Origin: Fulvimarina sp.
GTDB taxonomy: Bacteria; Pseudomonadota; Alphaproteobacteria; Rhizobiales; Rhizobiaceae
Length of the DNA: 42,791 nucleotides
Assembly: GCA_002700095.1 (NCBI GenBank)
Contig: PACL01000080.1
Span: forward strand, 1 to 42,791
Direction: 5' to 3'
Of this stretch, positions 32,646-41,728 are shown piece after piece (the first letter of the stretch is position 1; the number at the start of each line of letters is the position of its first letter). The notes beneath the pieces were generated by a model that saw nothing but the letters and a program-made list of their open reading frames with translations, did no database searches and had not been told where the DNA came from. A program made the translations under genes and the position numbers.

Positions 32646-34738
32646 CACTCTGCCGCCTCTCGCATCGCCATCCGCCGGGTCAGGACGAGATGGCCTTCCT
32701 CATGCACCGTCACGTCGAAGCCGTCCGGCACCACCGTCGTCGTCGCCGCCTCGGTGATCACCAGCGGTCCGGCGAGCCGGGTCGCAGGCCCGAGCGCGCT
32801 GCGGGCATGAACCGGAACCTTGTCGAACCGCGCCGCCTCCGGCACGAACAGCCGGCGCAGGGTGCCCGCCTCGCCGGCGCCCGCCGCCGGTGCAGCGGTG
32901 CCGGGCCGCGCGACGGCCGGCCGGGCCGGCGTACTGACCGCCAGCGACCAGCTCAGCGCCTCGACCGGCGCCTCCGGGATGATCCGCCCGAACAGCGCCC
33001 GGTAGGCCGCCTCGAAGCGGCCGCGCAGATCCTCCTGGTCGAGTGGGCCGGTCGGCAGCGCCACCGGCACCTCGTGGCCCTGGCCGACATAGCGGAGATA
33101 GGCGAGCCGCGCCTCGGTCAGTTCGGAGCCGCCGGCCGCGGCCGAGACGATCGGCCGGGCCGCGGCGTTCATCTCGGCGAACAGCGTCTCGATTGACGCC
33201 GGATCGAGATCGGCGAGCCGGACATAGAGCCCTCGGACCACCTCGAAGGCGATCGGTGCGTGGAGGAAGCCGATCGCCGAGCCGACGCCGGCATTGGCGG
33301 GGATGATCACCCGGTCGATGCCGAGCTTGGCCGCAAGCCGCCCGGCATGCAGCGGCGCGGCGCCGCCGAAGGCGACGAGGGTGCGCGAGGCGACGTCGAC
33401 GCCGTTTTCCACCGCATGGACCCGCGCGGCATTCGCCATGTTCTCGTCGACGATCTCGCTGATCCCAAAGGCGGCGGTCTCGGCCTCGAGCTTCAGCGGC
33501 GCCCCGATCGCCCTGTCGATCGCGTCCTTCGCGGCTGCCGCGTCGAGCTGCATCGTGCCGCCGGCAAAGCCGTCCGGGTCGAGCCGGCCGAGCGTCAGGT
33601 CGGCGTCGGTGACGGTCGGCTCGGTGCCGCCGCGCCCATAGGCGACCGGGCCGGGCTCGGAACCGGCGCTGTCAGGCCCGACGGTGATCCGCCCCAGCGC
33701 GTCGAGGCGGGCGATCGAGCCGCCGCCGGCACCGATCTCGATCATCTCGATCACCGGAATGCGCAGCGGCAGGCCGGAGCCCTTGGCGAAGCGCGACTGG
33801 CGATCGACCTCGAAGACGCGCGCGGTCTGCGGCGTGCCGTCGTCGATGAGGCAGATCTTCGCCGTGGTCCCGCCCATGTCGAAGGAGAGGACACGGGCTT
33901 CGCCGCAGGCTTTGGCGACTTCCGCCGCAAGGATCGCCCCGCCCGCCGGGCCGGATTCGACCAGCCGCACCGGAAAACGCCGCGCCGTCTGCAGCGTCGT
34001 CAGGCCGCCGCCGGAGGTCATCAGGAGCACCGGTGCCGCGAAGCCCTCCGCCTGCAGCCGCTGTTCGAGGCGTCCGAGATAGCCGGCCATCAGCGGCTGG
34101 ACATAGGCGTTCACCGCCGTCGTCACCGTCCGCTCGTATTCGCGCGCCTCGGGCGAGACCTCGCTGGAGATCGAGATCGAGACATCCGGCAATGCTCTCG
34201 CCAGGATGTCGCGGGCCCGTGCCTCGTGGTCGCCCCGCGCATAGGCATGGATGAAGGCGATCGCCAGCCCCTCGACCCCGGCCGCCGCGATCGCCGGCAC
34301 TAGCGCTTCCACCGCCGCCTCGTCCAGCGGCTTCAGGACCTCGCCGTCGAAGGTGATGCGCTCGGGCACGGTAAAGCGCAGATCCCGGGGAACGAGGGCG
34401 CGCGGCTTCTCGATGCCGAGATCGTACTGGTCGTAGCGATCCTCGTAGCCGATCTCGAGAACGTCGCGAAAGCCCTGCGTCGCAACGAGCGCTGTCTTGG
34501 CACCCTTGCGCTCGATGATGGCATTGGTCGCCAGCGTCGTGCCGTGCAGCACCAGGCCGATGTCGGCGGGCCCCAGCCCATGGGAACCAAGGAGCCGCAA
34601 GACGCCATCGATCACCCCCTCTTCCGGCGCCTTGTGGGTCGTCAGCACCTTGGTGGCGCCGATCGTGCCCGCCCCCGTGTCGAGCGCGACGTCGGTGAAT
34701 GTCCCACCGATGTCGATCGCCAGCCGCGCATTTGCCAT
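32645..34738 (-). CDS. hyuA: Hydantoinase A/oxoprolinase alpha-type ATPase subunit
   Basis: ATP-binding subunit (697 residues) with an actin/acetate-kinase-like fold. The N-terminal phosphate loop IDIGGTFTDVAL is at about 8-19, the second loop VLSFDMGGTTAK is mid-protein, and VESGPAGG and FGGAAPLHAGR are family blocks. HyuA uses ATP to activate a cyclic amide or a carbonyl for HyuB. GAGG lies 8 bases before the ATG. It is divergent from the TRAP transporter genes. Confidence 0.92.
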   Translation of the reverse strand: MANARLAIDIGGTFTDVALDTGAGTIGATKVLTTHKAPEEGVIDGVLRLLGSHGLGPADIGLVLHGTTLATNAIIERKGAKTALVATQGFRDVLEIGYEDRYDQYDLGIEKPRALVPRDLRFTVPERITFDGEVLKPLDEAAVEALVPAIAAAGVEGLAIAFIHAYARGDHEARARDILARALPDVSISISSEVSPEAREYERTVTTAVNAYVQPLMAGYLGRLEQRLQAEGFAAPVLLMTSGGGLTTLQTARRFPVRLVESGPAGGAILAAEVAKACGEARVLSFDMGGTTAKICLIDDGTPQTARVFEVDRQSRFAKGSGLPLRIPVIEMIEIGAGGGSIARLDALGRITVGPDSAGSEPGPVAYGRGGTEPTVTDADLTLGRLDPDGFAGGTMQLDAAAAKDAIDRAIGAPLKLEAETAAFGISEIVDENMANAARVHAVENGVDVASRTLVAFGGAAPLHAGRLAAKLGIDRVIIPANAGVGSAIGFLHAPIAFEVVRGLYVRLADLDPASIETLFAEMNAAARPIVSAAAGGSELTEARLAYLRYVGQGHEVPVALPTGPLDQEDLRGRFEAAYRALFGRIIPEAPVEALSWSLAVSTPARPAVARPGTAAPAAGAGEAGTLRRLFVPEAARFDKVPVHARSALGPATRLAGPLVITEAATTTVVPDGFDVTVHEEGHLVLTRRMAMREAAE

Positions 34739-35074
34739 CCGGTATCCCTCGCATCCGATTCCGGGCGGAAGGCTAGCATTGCGCCACCGGTTTCTGTTGC
34801 TGAAATACTAGGCAAGTTGCAGCTGAAACTTTACCCCGCTCGCGGCGCCGGCCAAAGCGGCAGACGCGGTCGGGGCTGCCGCCAAGCGATGCACCCCCCG
34901 CCGCCGAGAACCCCAGACGAGCTCATTCTGCCGCCAACAGCCCCGGTTTCTGCTGCGTGGCGCCCGCCGCGGAGGCGGACCTCTGCCCCTGCCTCGCTTC
35001 CTCCCCGGCGGCTGGCACGCGACGTGCAACGGGCGGAGCGAACGGCAAACGAACCAGCAGGAGTGGGGAACACC
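34739..35074. other. 336-base divergent spacer between hyuA and the TRAP binding-protein gene
   Basis: Holds the promoters of both directions. The AT-rich part near 34790-34830 contains GTTGC-TGAAA (34796-34805) and GTTGCAGCTGAAA (34816-34828), two similar direct repeats whose starts are 20 bases apart. The remainder is GC-rich with no believable gene. Confidence 0.5.
34796..34828. promoter_or_regulatory. Possible direct-repeat regulator site
   Basis: GTTGC followed by TGAAA occurs twice, the second time with three extra bases between the halves; starts are 20 bases apart (about two helical turns). It sits in the most AT-rich part of the divergent spacer. No regulator gene lies between 31 and 42 kb, so the binding protein would be encoded elsewhere. 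Confidence 0.3.
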
Positions 35075-36091
35075 ATGACATCGACAGGCAAGGCCATGAT
35101 CGCCCGCGCGGCATTCGCAATGACGGTGGCCGCAGGTTTTCTCGCGCCGGCCGCGGTCGGCCCTGCCGGTGCGGCGGAATGGATCATGGCTTCCGGCTAT
35201 CCCGAGGAGAACTTCCTGACCAAGAACGTCCGGCTGTTCATCGACGACGTCGCCCAGAAGTCGGACGGGGCACTCACCATCGATCTCCAGCCCAACGACT
35301 CGCTGATCAAGATCGACTCCATCAAGCGCGCGGTGCAGTCGGGCCAGATCCCGATCGGCGAGATCCGGCTCGGCATCTATGGCAACGAGGATCCGATGTA
35401 TGTCCTCGGCGGCCTGCCCTTCATCGCACCGACCTATGACGACGCCTGGGACCTCAAGGACGCGCAGAAGCCCTATTTCGACAAGATCTTCGACGAAGCC
35501 GGCATGAAGGTGCTGTTCTACCAGCCCTGGCCCGGCCAGGGCTTCTACACGTCGTTTCCCGTCGAATCTCTCGACGACTTCAAGGGCGTGAAGCTCCGGA
35601 TCTATTCGACCGCGACCCAGAAGATGGGCGAGCTGCTCGGCTTCCAGGCGACCGTCCTGCCCTTCGCCGAGATCCCGCAGGCCTTCTCCACCGGGCTGAT
35701 CGACGCGCTGTTCACCAGCCCGCAGACCGGCATCGACATCCAGGCCTGGGACTACACCAAGCACTTCACCGACACCGGCGCGATCTATTCCAAGAACGCC
35801 GTGATCGTGTCCAAGGCCGCCTGGGACGAGCTCGACGAGAAGACGCAAGGGGTGATCCTCGAAGCCGCCAAGGAGGCCGAGGCCCGCGCCTGGACGATGA
35901 GCAAGGAGGTCAATGACGACCAGCAGAAGATGCTGGCCGACAACGGCATGACGGTCGGCATTGCGCCCGAGCCGGTGATCGCCAGGATGAAGGAGATCGG
36001 CAAGGTGATGCTCGCCGACTGGGAGGCGACCGCGAGCCCCGAGGCGCTGGCGGCGCTGAAGCCCTATTTCGAGAAGCGGGGGATGGAGTGA
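35075..36091 (+). CDS. TRAP transporter periplasmic binding protein (DctP family)
   Basis: Extracytoplasmic solute receptor of 338 residues. There is a signal peptide ending near PAGAA, then EWIMASGYPEENFLTKNV. The conserved carboxylate-binding arginine lies in DDFKGVKLRIYS, and the block AFSTGLIDALFTSPQTG is typical. Most members bind organic acids or zwitterions through that arginine. AGGAG lies about 11 bases before the ATG. It is followed by DctQ and DctM subunits, completing a tripartite sodium-driven importer. Confidence 0.92.
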   Translation: MTSTGKAMIARAAFAMTVAAGFLAPAAVGPAGAAEWIMASGYPEENFLTKNVRLFIDDVAQKSDGALTIDLQPNDSLIKIDSIKRAVQSGQIPIGEIRLGIYGNEDPMYVLGGLPFIAPTYDDAWDLKDAQKPYFDKIFDEAGMKVLFYQPWPGQGFYTSFPVESLDDFKGVKLRIYSTATQKMGELLGFQATVLPFAEIPQAFSTGLIDALFTSPQTGIDIQAWDYTKHFTDTGAIYSKNAVIVSKAAWDELDEKTQGVILEAAKEAEARAWTMSKEVNDDQQKMLADNGMTVGIAPEPVIARMKEIGKVMLADWEATASPEALAALKPYFEKRGME

Positions 36092-36107
36092 GCCGGGCAC
36101 ACTCTCG

Positions 36108-36716
36108 ATGAACGATCCCGCGACGTCGTCGAAGCCGGGCGGTCCTGCAGCACGACCGGCGGGGGGCCTTCGCCGGCTCCTCGACGGCCTGTATCTCGCC
36201 AGCGGCATCCTCGCCGGCCTGTTCCTCGCCGCGATCGGCGCCACCATCGTGGCGCAGATCGCCGGCCGCCTGGTCGGCTGGACGATCGATTCCACCGAGC
36301 TCGCCGGCTTCTGCATGGCGGCGAGCACCTTCCTCGGCCTCGCCTATACGCTGAAGAGCGGCACCCATGTCAGGGTCAACCTCCTGATCCGCCGGCTCCC
36401 GGTCCCGCTGAAACGCCCGTCCGAGATCGGCTGCTGCCTCGTCGGTATCGTCGCCTCGGCCTATTTCACTTGGTTCGCGGTCCTGCTCGCCCTCCAGTCC
36501 TGGCGATTCGGCGACACCTCGCCGGGCCTCCTCGCTGCGCCCTTCTGGATCCCCCAGACCGGCATGGCGATCGGCGGCGCCCTCCTGGTGATCGCCTTCC
36601 TGGACGAATTGACGATCGTCTGGCGCGGCGGACAGGCCGGCTACGAAAGCGAAGAAGCCGTACTCGACCAGTTCGAGCCGGACGGCCGCGCCGCGGCGAT
36701 CGAGTTGCCGTCGTGA
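36108..36716 (+). CDS. TRAP transporter small membrane subunit (DctQ family)
   Basis: Four-helix membrane protein (202 residues) that links the receptor to the large permease. Helices start near residue 27, and the block LAGFCMAASTFLGLAYTLKSGTHVRV shows the DctQ signature with its charged HVRV end. It starts 16 bases after the receptor gene. Confidence 0.9.
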   Translation: MNDPATSSKPGGPAARPAGGLRRLLDGLYLASGILAGLFLAAIGATIVAQIAGRLVGWTIDSTELAGFCMAASTFLGLAYTLKSGTHVRVNLLIRRLPVPLKRPSEIGCCLVGIVASAYFTWFAVLLALQSWRFGDTSPGLLAAPFWIPQTGMAIGGALLVIAFLDELTIVWRGGQAGYESEEAVLDQFEPDGRAAAIELPS

Positions 36717-36771
36717 CCGGCCAAGCCGCCGGACGGGCCGCACCCGCAAGCAACGAAGGGATGTCGATCTG

Positions 36772-38073
36772 ATGTCCGCCGGTCTCCTCGCCTCCGTCCT
36801 GTTCGTCGTCATGTTGGTGCTGCTCGCCGGCGGGGTGTGGATCGCCATCGCCCTTGGCCTCGTCGGCTGGGTCGCGATCGAATTCTTCACCGCCGCGCCG
36901 GCCGGCTCGCTGCTCGCCTCGACGGTCTGGGATTCCAGCTGGAACTGGGCGCTGACGGCACTTCCCCTGTTCATCTGGATGGGAGAAATCCTCTTCAGGA
37001 CGAGACTTTCCCAGGACATGTTCACCGGGCTGTCGGCCTGGCTCGGCTGGCTGCCCGGGCGGCTCGTCCACGTCAACATCATCGGTTGCGGCATCATGGC
37101 GGCGGTGGCGGGATCCTCGGCCGTCACCTGCGCCACCGTCGGGCGCATCTCGCTGCCCGAACTGAAGAAGCGCGGCTATGACGAGAGCCTGATCATCGGC
37201 ACGCTGGCCGGCTCCGGCACCCTCGGCCTGTTGATCCCGCCCTCGATCATGCTGATCGTCTATGGCGTCGTCTCCCAGCAGTCGATCTCGCGGCTGTTCA
37301 TGGCCGGCGTCCTGCCCGGCCTCATGCTGATCGCCCTGTTCATGGGCTACGTCATGCTGCGCGCCGTGCTCGATCCGGACAAGACGCCGGTGGAGACGGA
37401 ACATCTCAGCCTCAAGGAGAAGCTCTCCCGTTCCCGCTTCCTGATCCCGGTGCTGCTCCTGATCTTCGCCATCCTCGGCTCGATCTATGGCGGCTACGCC
37501 ACCCCCACCGAGGCCGCTACCGTCGGTGTCATCGGCGCGCTGATCCTCGCCGCCTTCTCTGGCAGCCTCGATCGTCACACGCTGCTGGAGACGCTGCTCG
37601 GGGCGACCCGCACCTCCTGCATGATCACGCTGATACTCGTAACCGCGGCCTTCCTGACCATGGCGATGGGCTTCACCGGCATCCCCCGCCATCTCGCCCA
37701 GTGGGTCGAGACGCTGGAGCTCAGCCCCTATGCGCTGATCGCCGTCCTGATGGTGTTCTACATCCTCCTCGGCTGCTTCCTCGACGGGGTCTCGATGCTG
37801 GTGCTGACCGCCACCGTCGTCCTGCCGATGGTGAAGGACGCCGGCATCGACCTGATCTGGTTCGGGATCTTCGCCGTCATCGTCGTCGAGATGGCGCAGA
37901 TCACTCCGCCGGTGGGCTTCAACCTCTTCGTCCTCCAGGGCATGAGCGGGCGCGACATCGTGCAGGTCGCCAGGGCCTCGATGCCGTTCTTCTTCCTGAT
38001 GATCCTCGGCATCGTCATCATCACGATCTTCCCCGGCATCGTGACCTTCCTGCCCCAGACGATGATGCGATGA
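36772..38073 (+). CDS. TRAP transporter large permease (DctM family)
   Basis: Sodium-coupled permease of 433 residues with about 12 membrane segments. Family blocks include VAGSSAVTCATVGRISLPEL, LAGSGTLGLLIPPSIMLIVYG and EMAQITPPVGFNLFVLQG. GAAGG lies before the ATG. It is followed by a 208-base gap before the Rieske oxygenase gene. Confidence 0.94.
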   Translation: MSAGLLASVLFVVMLVLLAGGVWIAIALGLVGWVAIEFFTAAPAGSLLASTVWDSSWNWALTALPLFIWMGEILFRTRLSQDMFTGLSAWLGWLPGRLVHVNIIGCGIMAAVAGSSAVTCATVGRISLPELKKRGYDESLIIGTLAGSGTLGLLIPPSIMLIVYGVVSQQSISRLFMAGVLPGLMLIALFMGYVMLRAVLDPDKTPVETEHLSLKEKLSRSRFLIPVLLLIFAILGSIYGGYATPTEAATVGVIGALILAAFSGSLDRHTLLETLLGATRTSCMITLILVTAAFLTMAMGFTGIPRHLAQWVETLELSPYALIAVLMVFYILLGCFLDGVSMLVLTATVVLPMVKDAGIDLIWFGIFAVIVVEMAQITPPVGFNLFVLQGMSGRDIVQVARASMPFFFLMILGIVIITIFPGIVTFLPQTMMR

Positions 38074-38281
38074 GCCACCGCCTCGGACACCGCATTGCCG
38101 AAGCGCCCCTCGGAAGGCGCTGGCTGGCAGCCGCAAAAGACGCTAGAACGGGACATGGATCGCGGCTGCCCACTCGCGGCACGCACCGGCAGCCGCCGGG
38201 CCTGCCGGGGGCCCTGCCGCGATGCCGGCAACGCGGCCTCGCCGCCCGCCGCCGCCCACCCGCCGCTTCAAGGTTCGAGCC

Positions 38282-39445
38282 ATGAACGTCCACGACCCGC
38301 AGTTTTCTCCCTCGCCTGCCGACGAACTCGCCGCCAACGTCTCCGTCGCGCTCGAGGCGGCGCGGGCGATGCCGAAATCGGTCTACACCTCGCCGGACTT
38401 CCTCGCCCAGGAACTCGAGCATATCTTCGCGAAGGAATGGCTCTGCGCCGGACGGGCCGATGCCCTTGAGGGGCCGGGCGCGTATCTGACCATGGAGATC
38501 GCCGGCGAGCCGGTCGTCGTCCTGCGGGACAAGGATGGCGCGCTGCGGGCGATGTCGAATGTCTGCCGCCACCGTTTGTCGACGATGCTGCAGGGCCGTG
38601 GCACCGCGCGGGCGATCGTCTGCCCCTACCACGCCTGGACCTACAATCTCGACGGCACCCTGCGCGGCGCCCCGGCGATGGCCGCCAATGAAAGCTTCTG
38701 CCGGTCCGAGATCGCGCTGCCCCAGATCCGCTGCGAGGAATGGCTCGGCTGGATCATGGTGTCGCTGGACCCGGACGCTCCGAGCCCGGCCGAGCGGTTG
38801 AAGGACGTCGAGACCCTGGTCGGCTATCTCGGCATGGAGAATTACACCGAGACCTTCCGCGAGGAGCATCGCTGGAACACCAACTGGAAGGTGCTCGCCG
38901 AAAACTTCATGGAGAGCTACCACCTGCCGGCCTGCCATGCCGGGACGATCGGCGGTTCGGCGGAAGACCTGATGACCATGGCACTGCCGGAAGGCACCGA
39001 CGCCTTCAACTACCATTCGATCCTGCGCAACAACTCCGTGCCGCTGGCTCTCGCCCACCCGGACAACACCACCCTCACCGGCGACCAGCGCCGCACGACC
39101 TGGCTCCTGTCGATCTATCCGGCCCTCTTCATCTCGCTGACGAACGGCTATTTCTGGTATCTCAGCCTGCATCCTGACGGCCCGGACCACGTCCGGATCC
39201 TCTATGGCGGCGGCATGTCGCCGGACTATGTCGGGGACCCGGAGGCGCGGGGCCATTTCGAGACGGTCAAGGCGCTGCTCGACGACGTCAATGTCGAGGA
39301 TCGCGGCTGCACGGAGCGGGTCTACAGGGGGCTCTGCAGCCATCTCGGCGAGCCGGGTCCGCTGTCCCATCTGGAGCGGCCGAACTTCGAGTTCGCCCAG
39401 TACATCTCGCGGCGGATCGAGGCCGGCCGCGCCGGGTCCGCCTGA
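38282..39445 (+). CDS. Rieske non-heme iron oxygenase, choline monooxygenase/betaine demethylase type
   Basis: Oxygenase subunit of 387 residues. The Rieske 2Fe-2S ligands are Cys95-His97 (CRHRLS) and Cys114-His117 (CPYHAW). The mononuclear iron site is ENFMESYHLPACH with bridging Glu207 and ligands His214 and His219. The bridging Glu in place of the Asp of aromatic-ring oxygenases is shared with choline monooxygenase, glycine betaine GbcA and stachydrine demethylases. It probably hydroxylates or demethylates a quaternary or N-methyl compound. No reductase partner gene is visible nearby, so electrons must come from a protein encoded elsewhere. It lies between the TRAP importer and a ureohydrolase gene. 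Confidence 0.9.
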   Translation: MNVHDPQFSPSPADELAANVSVALEAARAMPKSVYTSPDFLAQELEHIFAKEWLCAGRADALEGPGAYLTMEIAGEPVVVLRDKDGALRAMSNVCRHRLSTMLQGRGTARAIVCPYHAWTYNLDGTLRGAPAMAANESFCRSEIALPQIRCEEWLGWIMVSLDPDAPSPAERLKDVETLVGYLGMENYTETFREEHRWNTNWKVLAENFMESYHLPACHAGTIGGSAEDLMTMALPEGTDAFNYHSILRNNSVPLALAHPDNTTLTGDQRRTTWLLSIYPALFISLTNGYFWYLSLHPDGPDHVRILYGGGMSPDYVGDPEARGHFETVKALLDDVNVEDRGCTERVYRGLCSHLGEPGPLSHLERPNFEFAQYISRRIEAGRAGSA

Positions 39446-39580
39446 CCGCCCCCCGTCCTGCCTTTGAGCGTCTCGCACTGCGGGCTCCGGCCGCAGTCGC
39501 CGGGCCTCCCTTCGCGCTGTCGGCGTTTCGAGATCCAGTGCCCCTGTCCCTCTTCCCAATCCCATGAGCCGAGTTCGACC

Positions 39581-40537
39581 GTGACCGACAATTCCCCCTT
39601 CCGGCCGCTGGATTCCGCCGAGGTGCCGCGCTTTGCCGGCCCCGCCAGCTTCATGCGCCTGCCGCTGGCGCGGCCGGACGAGGTCGACATCGCCCTTGTC
39701 GGCGTTCCCTTCGACGGCGGCACGACCAACCGCACCGGCGCGCGCCACGGCCCGCGGGAAATCCGCAACCAGTCGAGCCTCGTGCGCCCCTATCATCACA
39801 CGACGCTGCGCTCGCCCTTCGACGTCGCCCGCATCGCCGACTGCGGCGACGCGCCGGTGAACCCGGTCGATGCGACAGACAGCCTTGAAAGGATCACAAG
39901 CTTCTATCGCGACATCCGCGATGCCGGCGCCGTCCCGCTCACCGCCGGCGGCGATCATCTGGTGACCCTGCCGGTGTTACGGGGCCTCTCCCCCGCGACA
40001 CCCCGCGCGCTCATTCATTTCGACGCACATTCCGATACTTACGACGAATTCTTCGGCAATCGCTACAACCACGGCACGCCCTTCCGCCGGGCCGTCGAGG
40101 AGGGTCTGCTCGATCCCCGGCGGATGATCCAGATCGGCCTCCGGGGCGCGATCTCCAACGCCGCCAACTACGACTTCGCAAAAGCCGAAGGCATCCGGAT
40201 GATCTTCATCGAGGAGCTGATGGCGCGGGGCGTTCCCGACGTCATGGCCGAGGCCCGCGAGATCGCCGGCGGCAGCGAGACCTACGTCTCCTTCGACATC
40301 GACATCATCGACCCGGCCTTCGCGCCGGGCACCGGCACGCCGGAGATCGGCGGCGTCACCACCTTCCAGGCACAGGCGCTGGTGCGCGAGCTGGCCGGCG
40401 TCGACATCGTCGGGGCGGATGTCGTCGAGGTCTCGCCGCCGCTCGACCCGAGCGGCATCACGGCGCTCACCGGCGCGACGATGCTGTTCGAGTTGCTCTG
40501 CGTGACGGCCGAGGCGGTCGCGCGCCGCCGGTCGTGA
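39581..40537 (+). CDS. Agmatinase/guanidino-acid ureohydrolase family protein
   Basis: Arginase-superfamily hydrolase (318 residues) that splits urea from a guanidino compound at a two-metal site. All ligands are present: His126 (GGDH), Asp148-His150-Asp152 (FDAHSDTYD) and Asp239/Asp241 (SFDIDIIDPAFAPGTGTPE). HGTPFRRA near 164 also marks the agmatinase/guanidinobutyrase group. Possible substrates are agmatine, 4-guanidinobutyrate, 3-guanidinopropionate or guanidine; sequence alone does not decide. The GTG start at 39581 lacks a clear ribosome site; the region upstream has no family resemblance. Confidence 0.88.
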   Translation: MTDNSPFRPLDSAEVPRFAGPASFMRLPLARPDEVDIALVGVPFDGGTTNRTGARHGPREIRNQSSLVRPYHHTTLRSPFDVARIADCGDAPVNPVDATDSLERITSFYRDIRDAGAVPLTAGGDHLVTLPVLRGLSPATPRALIHFDAHSDTYDEFFGNRYNHGTPFRRAVEEGLLDPRRMIQIGLRGAISNAANYDFAKAEGIRMIFIEELMARGVPDVMAEAREIAGGSETYVSFDIDIIDPAFAPGTGTPEIGGVTTFQAQALVRELAGVDIVGADVVEVSPPLDPSGITALTGATMLFELLCVTAEAVARRRS

Positions 40538-40542
40538 CGCCG

Positions 40543-40562
40543 GTCGCCACGCCGCTGGCGAC
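40543..40562. terminator. Possible terminator between converging ureohydrolase and deacetylase genes
   Basis: GTCGCCA / TGGCGAC, 7-bp arms with a 6-base loop, in a 42-base convergent gap. There is no T-run. Confidence 0.4.
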
Positions 40563-40579
40563 GGCGCCCGAGGCGCTGC

Positions 40580-41728
40580 TCACAGGCCGGCTTCGAGCCG
40601 GTCGAGCAGCGCATCCAGCATGGCGTCGCAGCGGGAAAGCTGCGCCTCGCTGACGAACTCGTCCGGCCGGTGGCCCTGATCCATGGAGCCCGGCCCGCAG
40701 ATCACCGTCGGGATGCCCGCCGCCTCGGAGAACAGCCCGCCCTCGGTGCCGAAGGCGACCTTGATCGTGGCGTTCGCTCCGCTCAGCGACTTCACGAACC
40801 GGACGACCTCCTTGCCCGGCGCGGTGTCGAGGCCGGGATAGCCGCGGGTGGTCTCGATCGCGATCGCCGCGTCCGGATCGCCGGTCTCGGCGACGATCCG
40901 CTCGGCGTCCGTCTTCAACCGATCGATCATCCCGCCCGGATCGTCGGCCGCCAGATAGCGGATCTCGAAATCCACCTCGGCATGGTTCGGCACGATGTTG
41001 GGGCTCGTCCCGCCGGCGATCCGGCCGACATGCAGCGTCGTGTAGGGAATGTCGTAGTCGTCGTCCTTTGTCCCATGCTCCGCAATCTCGGCCTGGAGGT
41101 CGCGCACGGCGCGGGAGAAGTCGGCGGCCAGATGCAGCGCGTTCATCGCTTTCGGCGCCAGCGCCGTGTGGCCTTCTCGGCCGCGGCAGGTAGCCCGGTA
41201 GAAGCCCTTGCCCTTGTGGCCCGTCGCCACCTTCAGCTCCGTCGGCTCGCCGACGATGCACATCAGCGGCCGGACCGGCGCCGCAGCCAGGATGTCGACG
41301 AGGTCGCGCACGCCGATGCAGCCGATCTCCTCGTCATAGGACAGCGCCAGATGCAGCGGCGTCTTCAGCTCCCGGCGCGACGCCCGCAGCGCCGCCGCCA
41401 CCGCGCAGGCGACGAACCCCTTCATGTCGGCGGTCCCGCGGCCATAGAGCCGCCCATCCTTTTGCGTCAGTTGGAACGGCTCGACCGTCCAGGCCTGTCC
41501 CTCCACCGGGACCACGTCCGTATGGCCGGACAGCATCACCCCCGGCACCCCCTCGGGTCCGATGGTGACGAAGAGGTTGGCCCGCCCGCCGCTCTCGTGC
41601 CGCACCCAGTCGAGCCGCGCGCCGGCGCCCTCCAGCAACTCCGCGACATAGTCCAGCAAAGGCATGTTCGGCGTGCGCGACAGGGTCGGGAAGGCGATCA
41701 GGCGCTCGAGGATGGGCAGGGTCTGCAT
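40580..41728 (-). CDS. M20-family amidohydrolase, acetylornithine deacetylase (ArgE)-like
   Basis: Zinc amidohydrolase of 382 residues. Metal and catalytic residues are visible: His69-Asp71 (SGHTDVVPVEG), Asp101 (RGTADMKGF), Glu133-Glu134 (YDEEIGC) and the late His in SMDQGHRPDEFV. Blocks such as GEPTELKVATGHKG are typical of ArgE. It may remove an acyl group from an N-acyl amino acid; with the neighbouring ureohydrolase a role in catabolism of an arginine-like compound is as likely as arginine synthesis. ATG at 41728 gives the normal N-terminus (TLPILERLIAFPTLSR). It is divergent from the MFS gene. Confidence 0.88.
   Translation of the reverse strand: MQTLPILERLIAFPTLSRTPNMPLLDYVAELLEGAGARLDWVRHESGGRANLFVTIGPEGVPGVMLSGHTDVVPVEGQAWTVEPFQLTQKDGRLYGRGTADMKGFVACAVAAALRASRRELKTPLHLALSYDEEIGCIGVRDLVDILAAAPVRPLMCIVGEPTELKVATGHKGKGFYRATCRGREGHTALAPKAMNALHLAADFSRAVRDLQAEIAEHGTKDDDYDIPYTTLHVGRIAGGTSPNIVPNHAEVDFEIRYLAADDPGGMIDRLKTDAERIVAETGDPDAAIAIETTRGYPGLDTAPGKEVVRFVKSLSGANATIKVAFGTEGGLFSEAAGIPTVICGPGSMDQGHRPDEFVSEAQLSRCDAMLDALLDRLEAGL

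Noticed and set aside
32645..32648. GTG one codon upstream as the hyuB start
   Set aside because: The ATG at 32645 overlaps the hyuA stop in the usual TGATG arrangement, which is the simpler choice.
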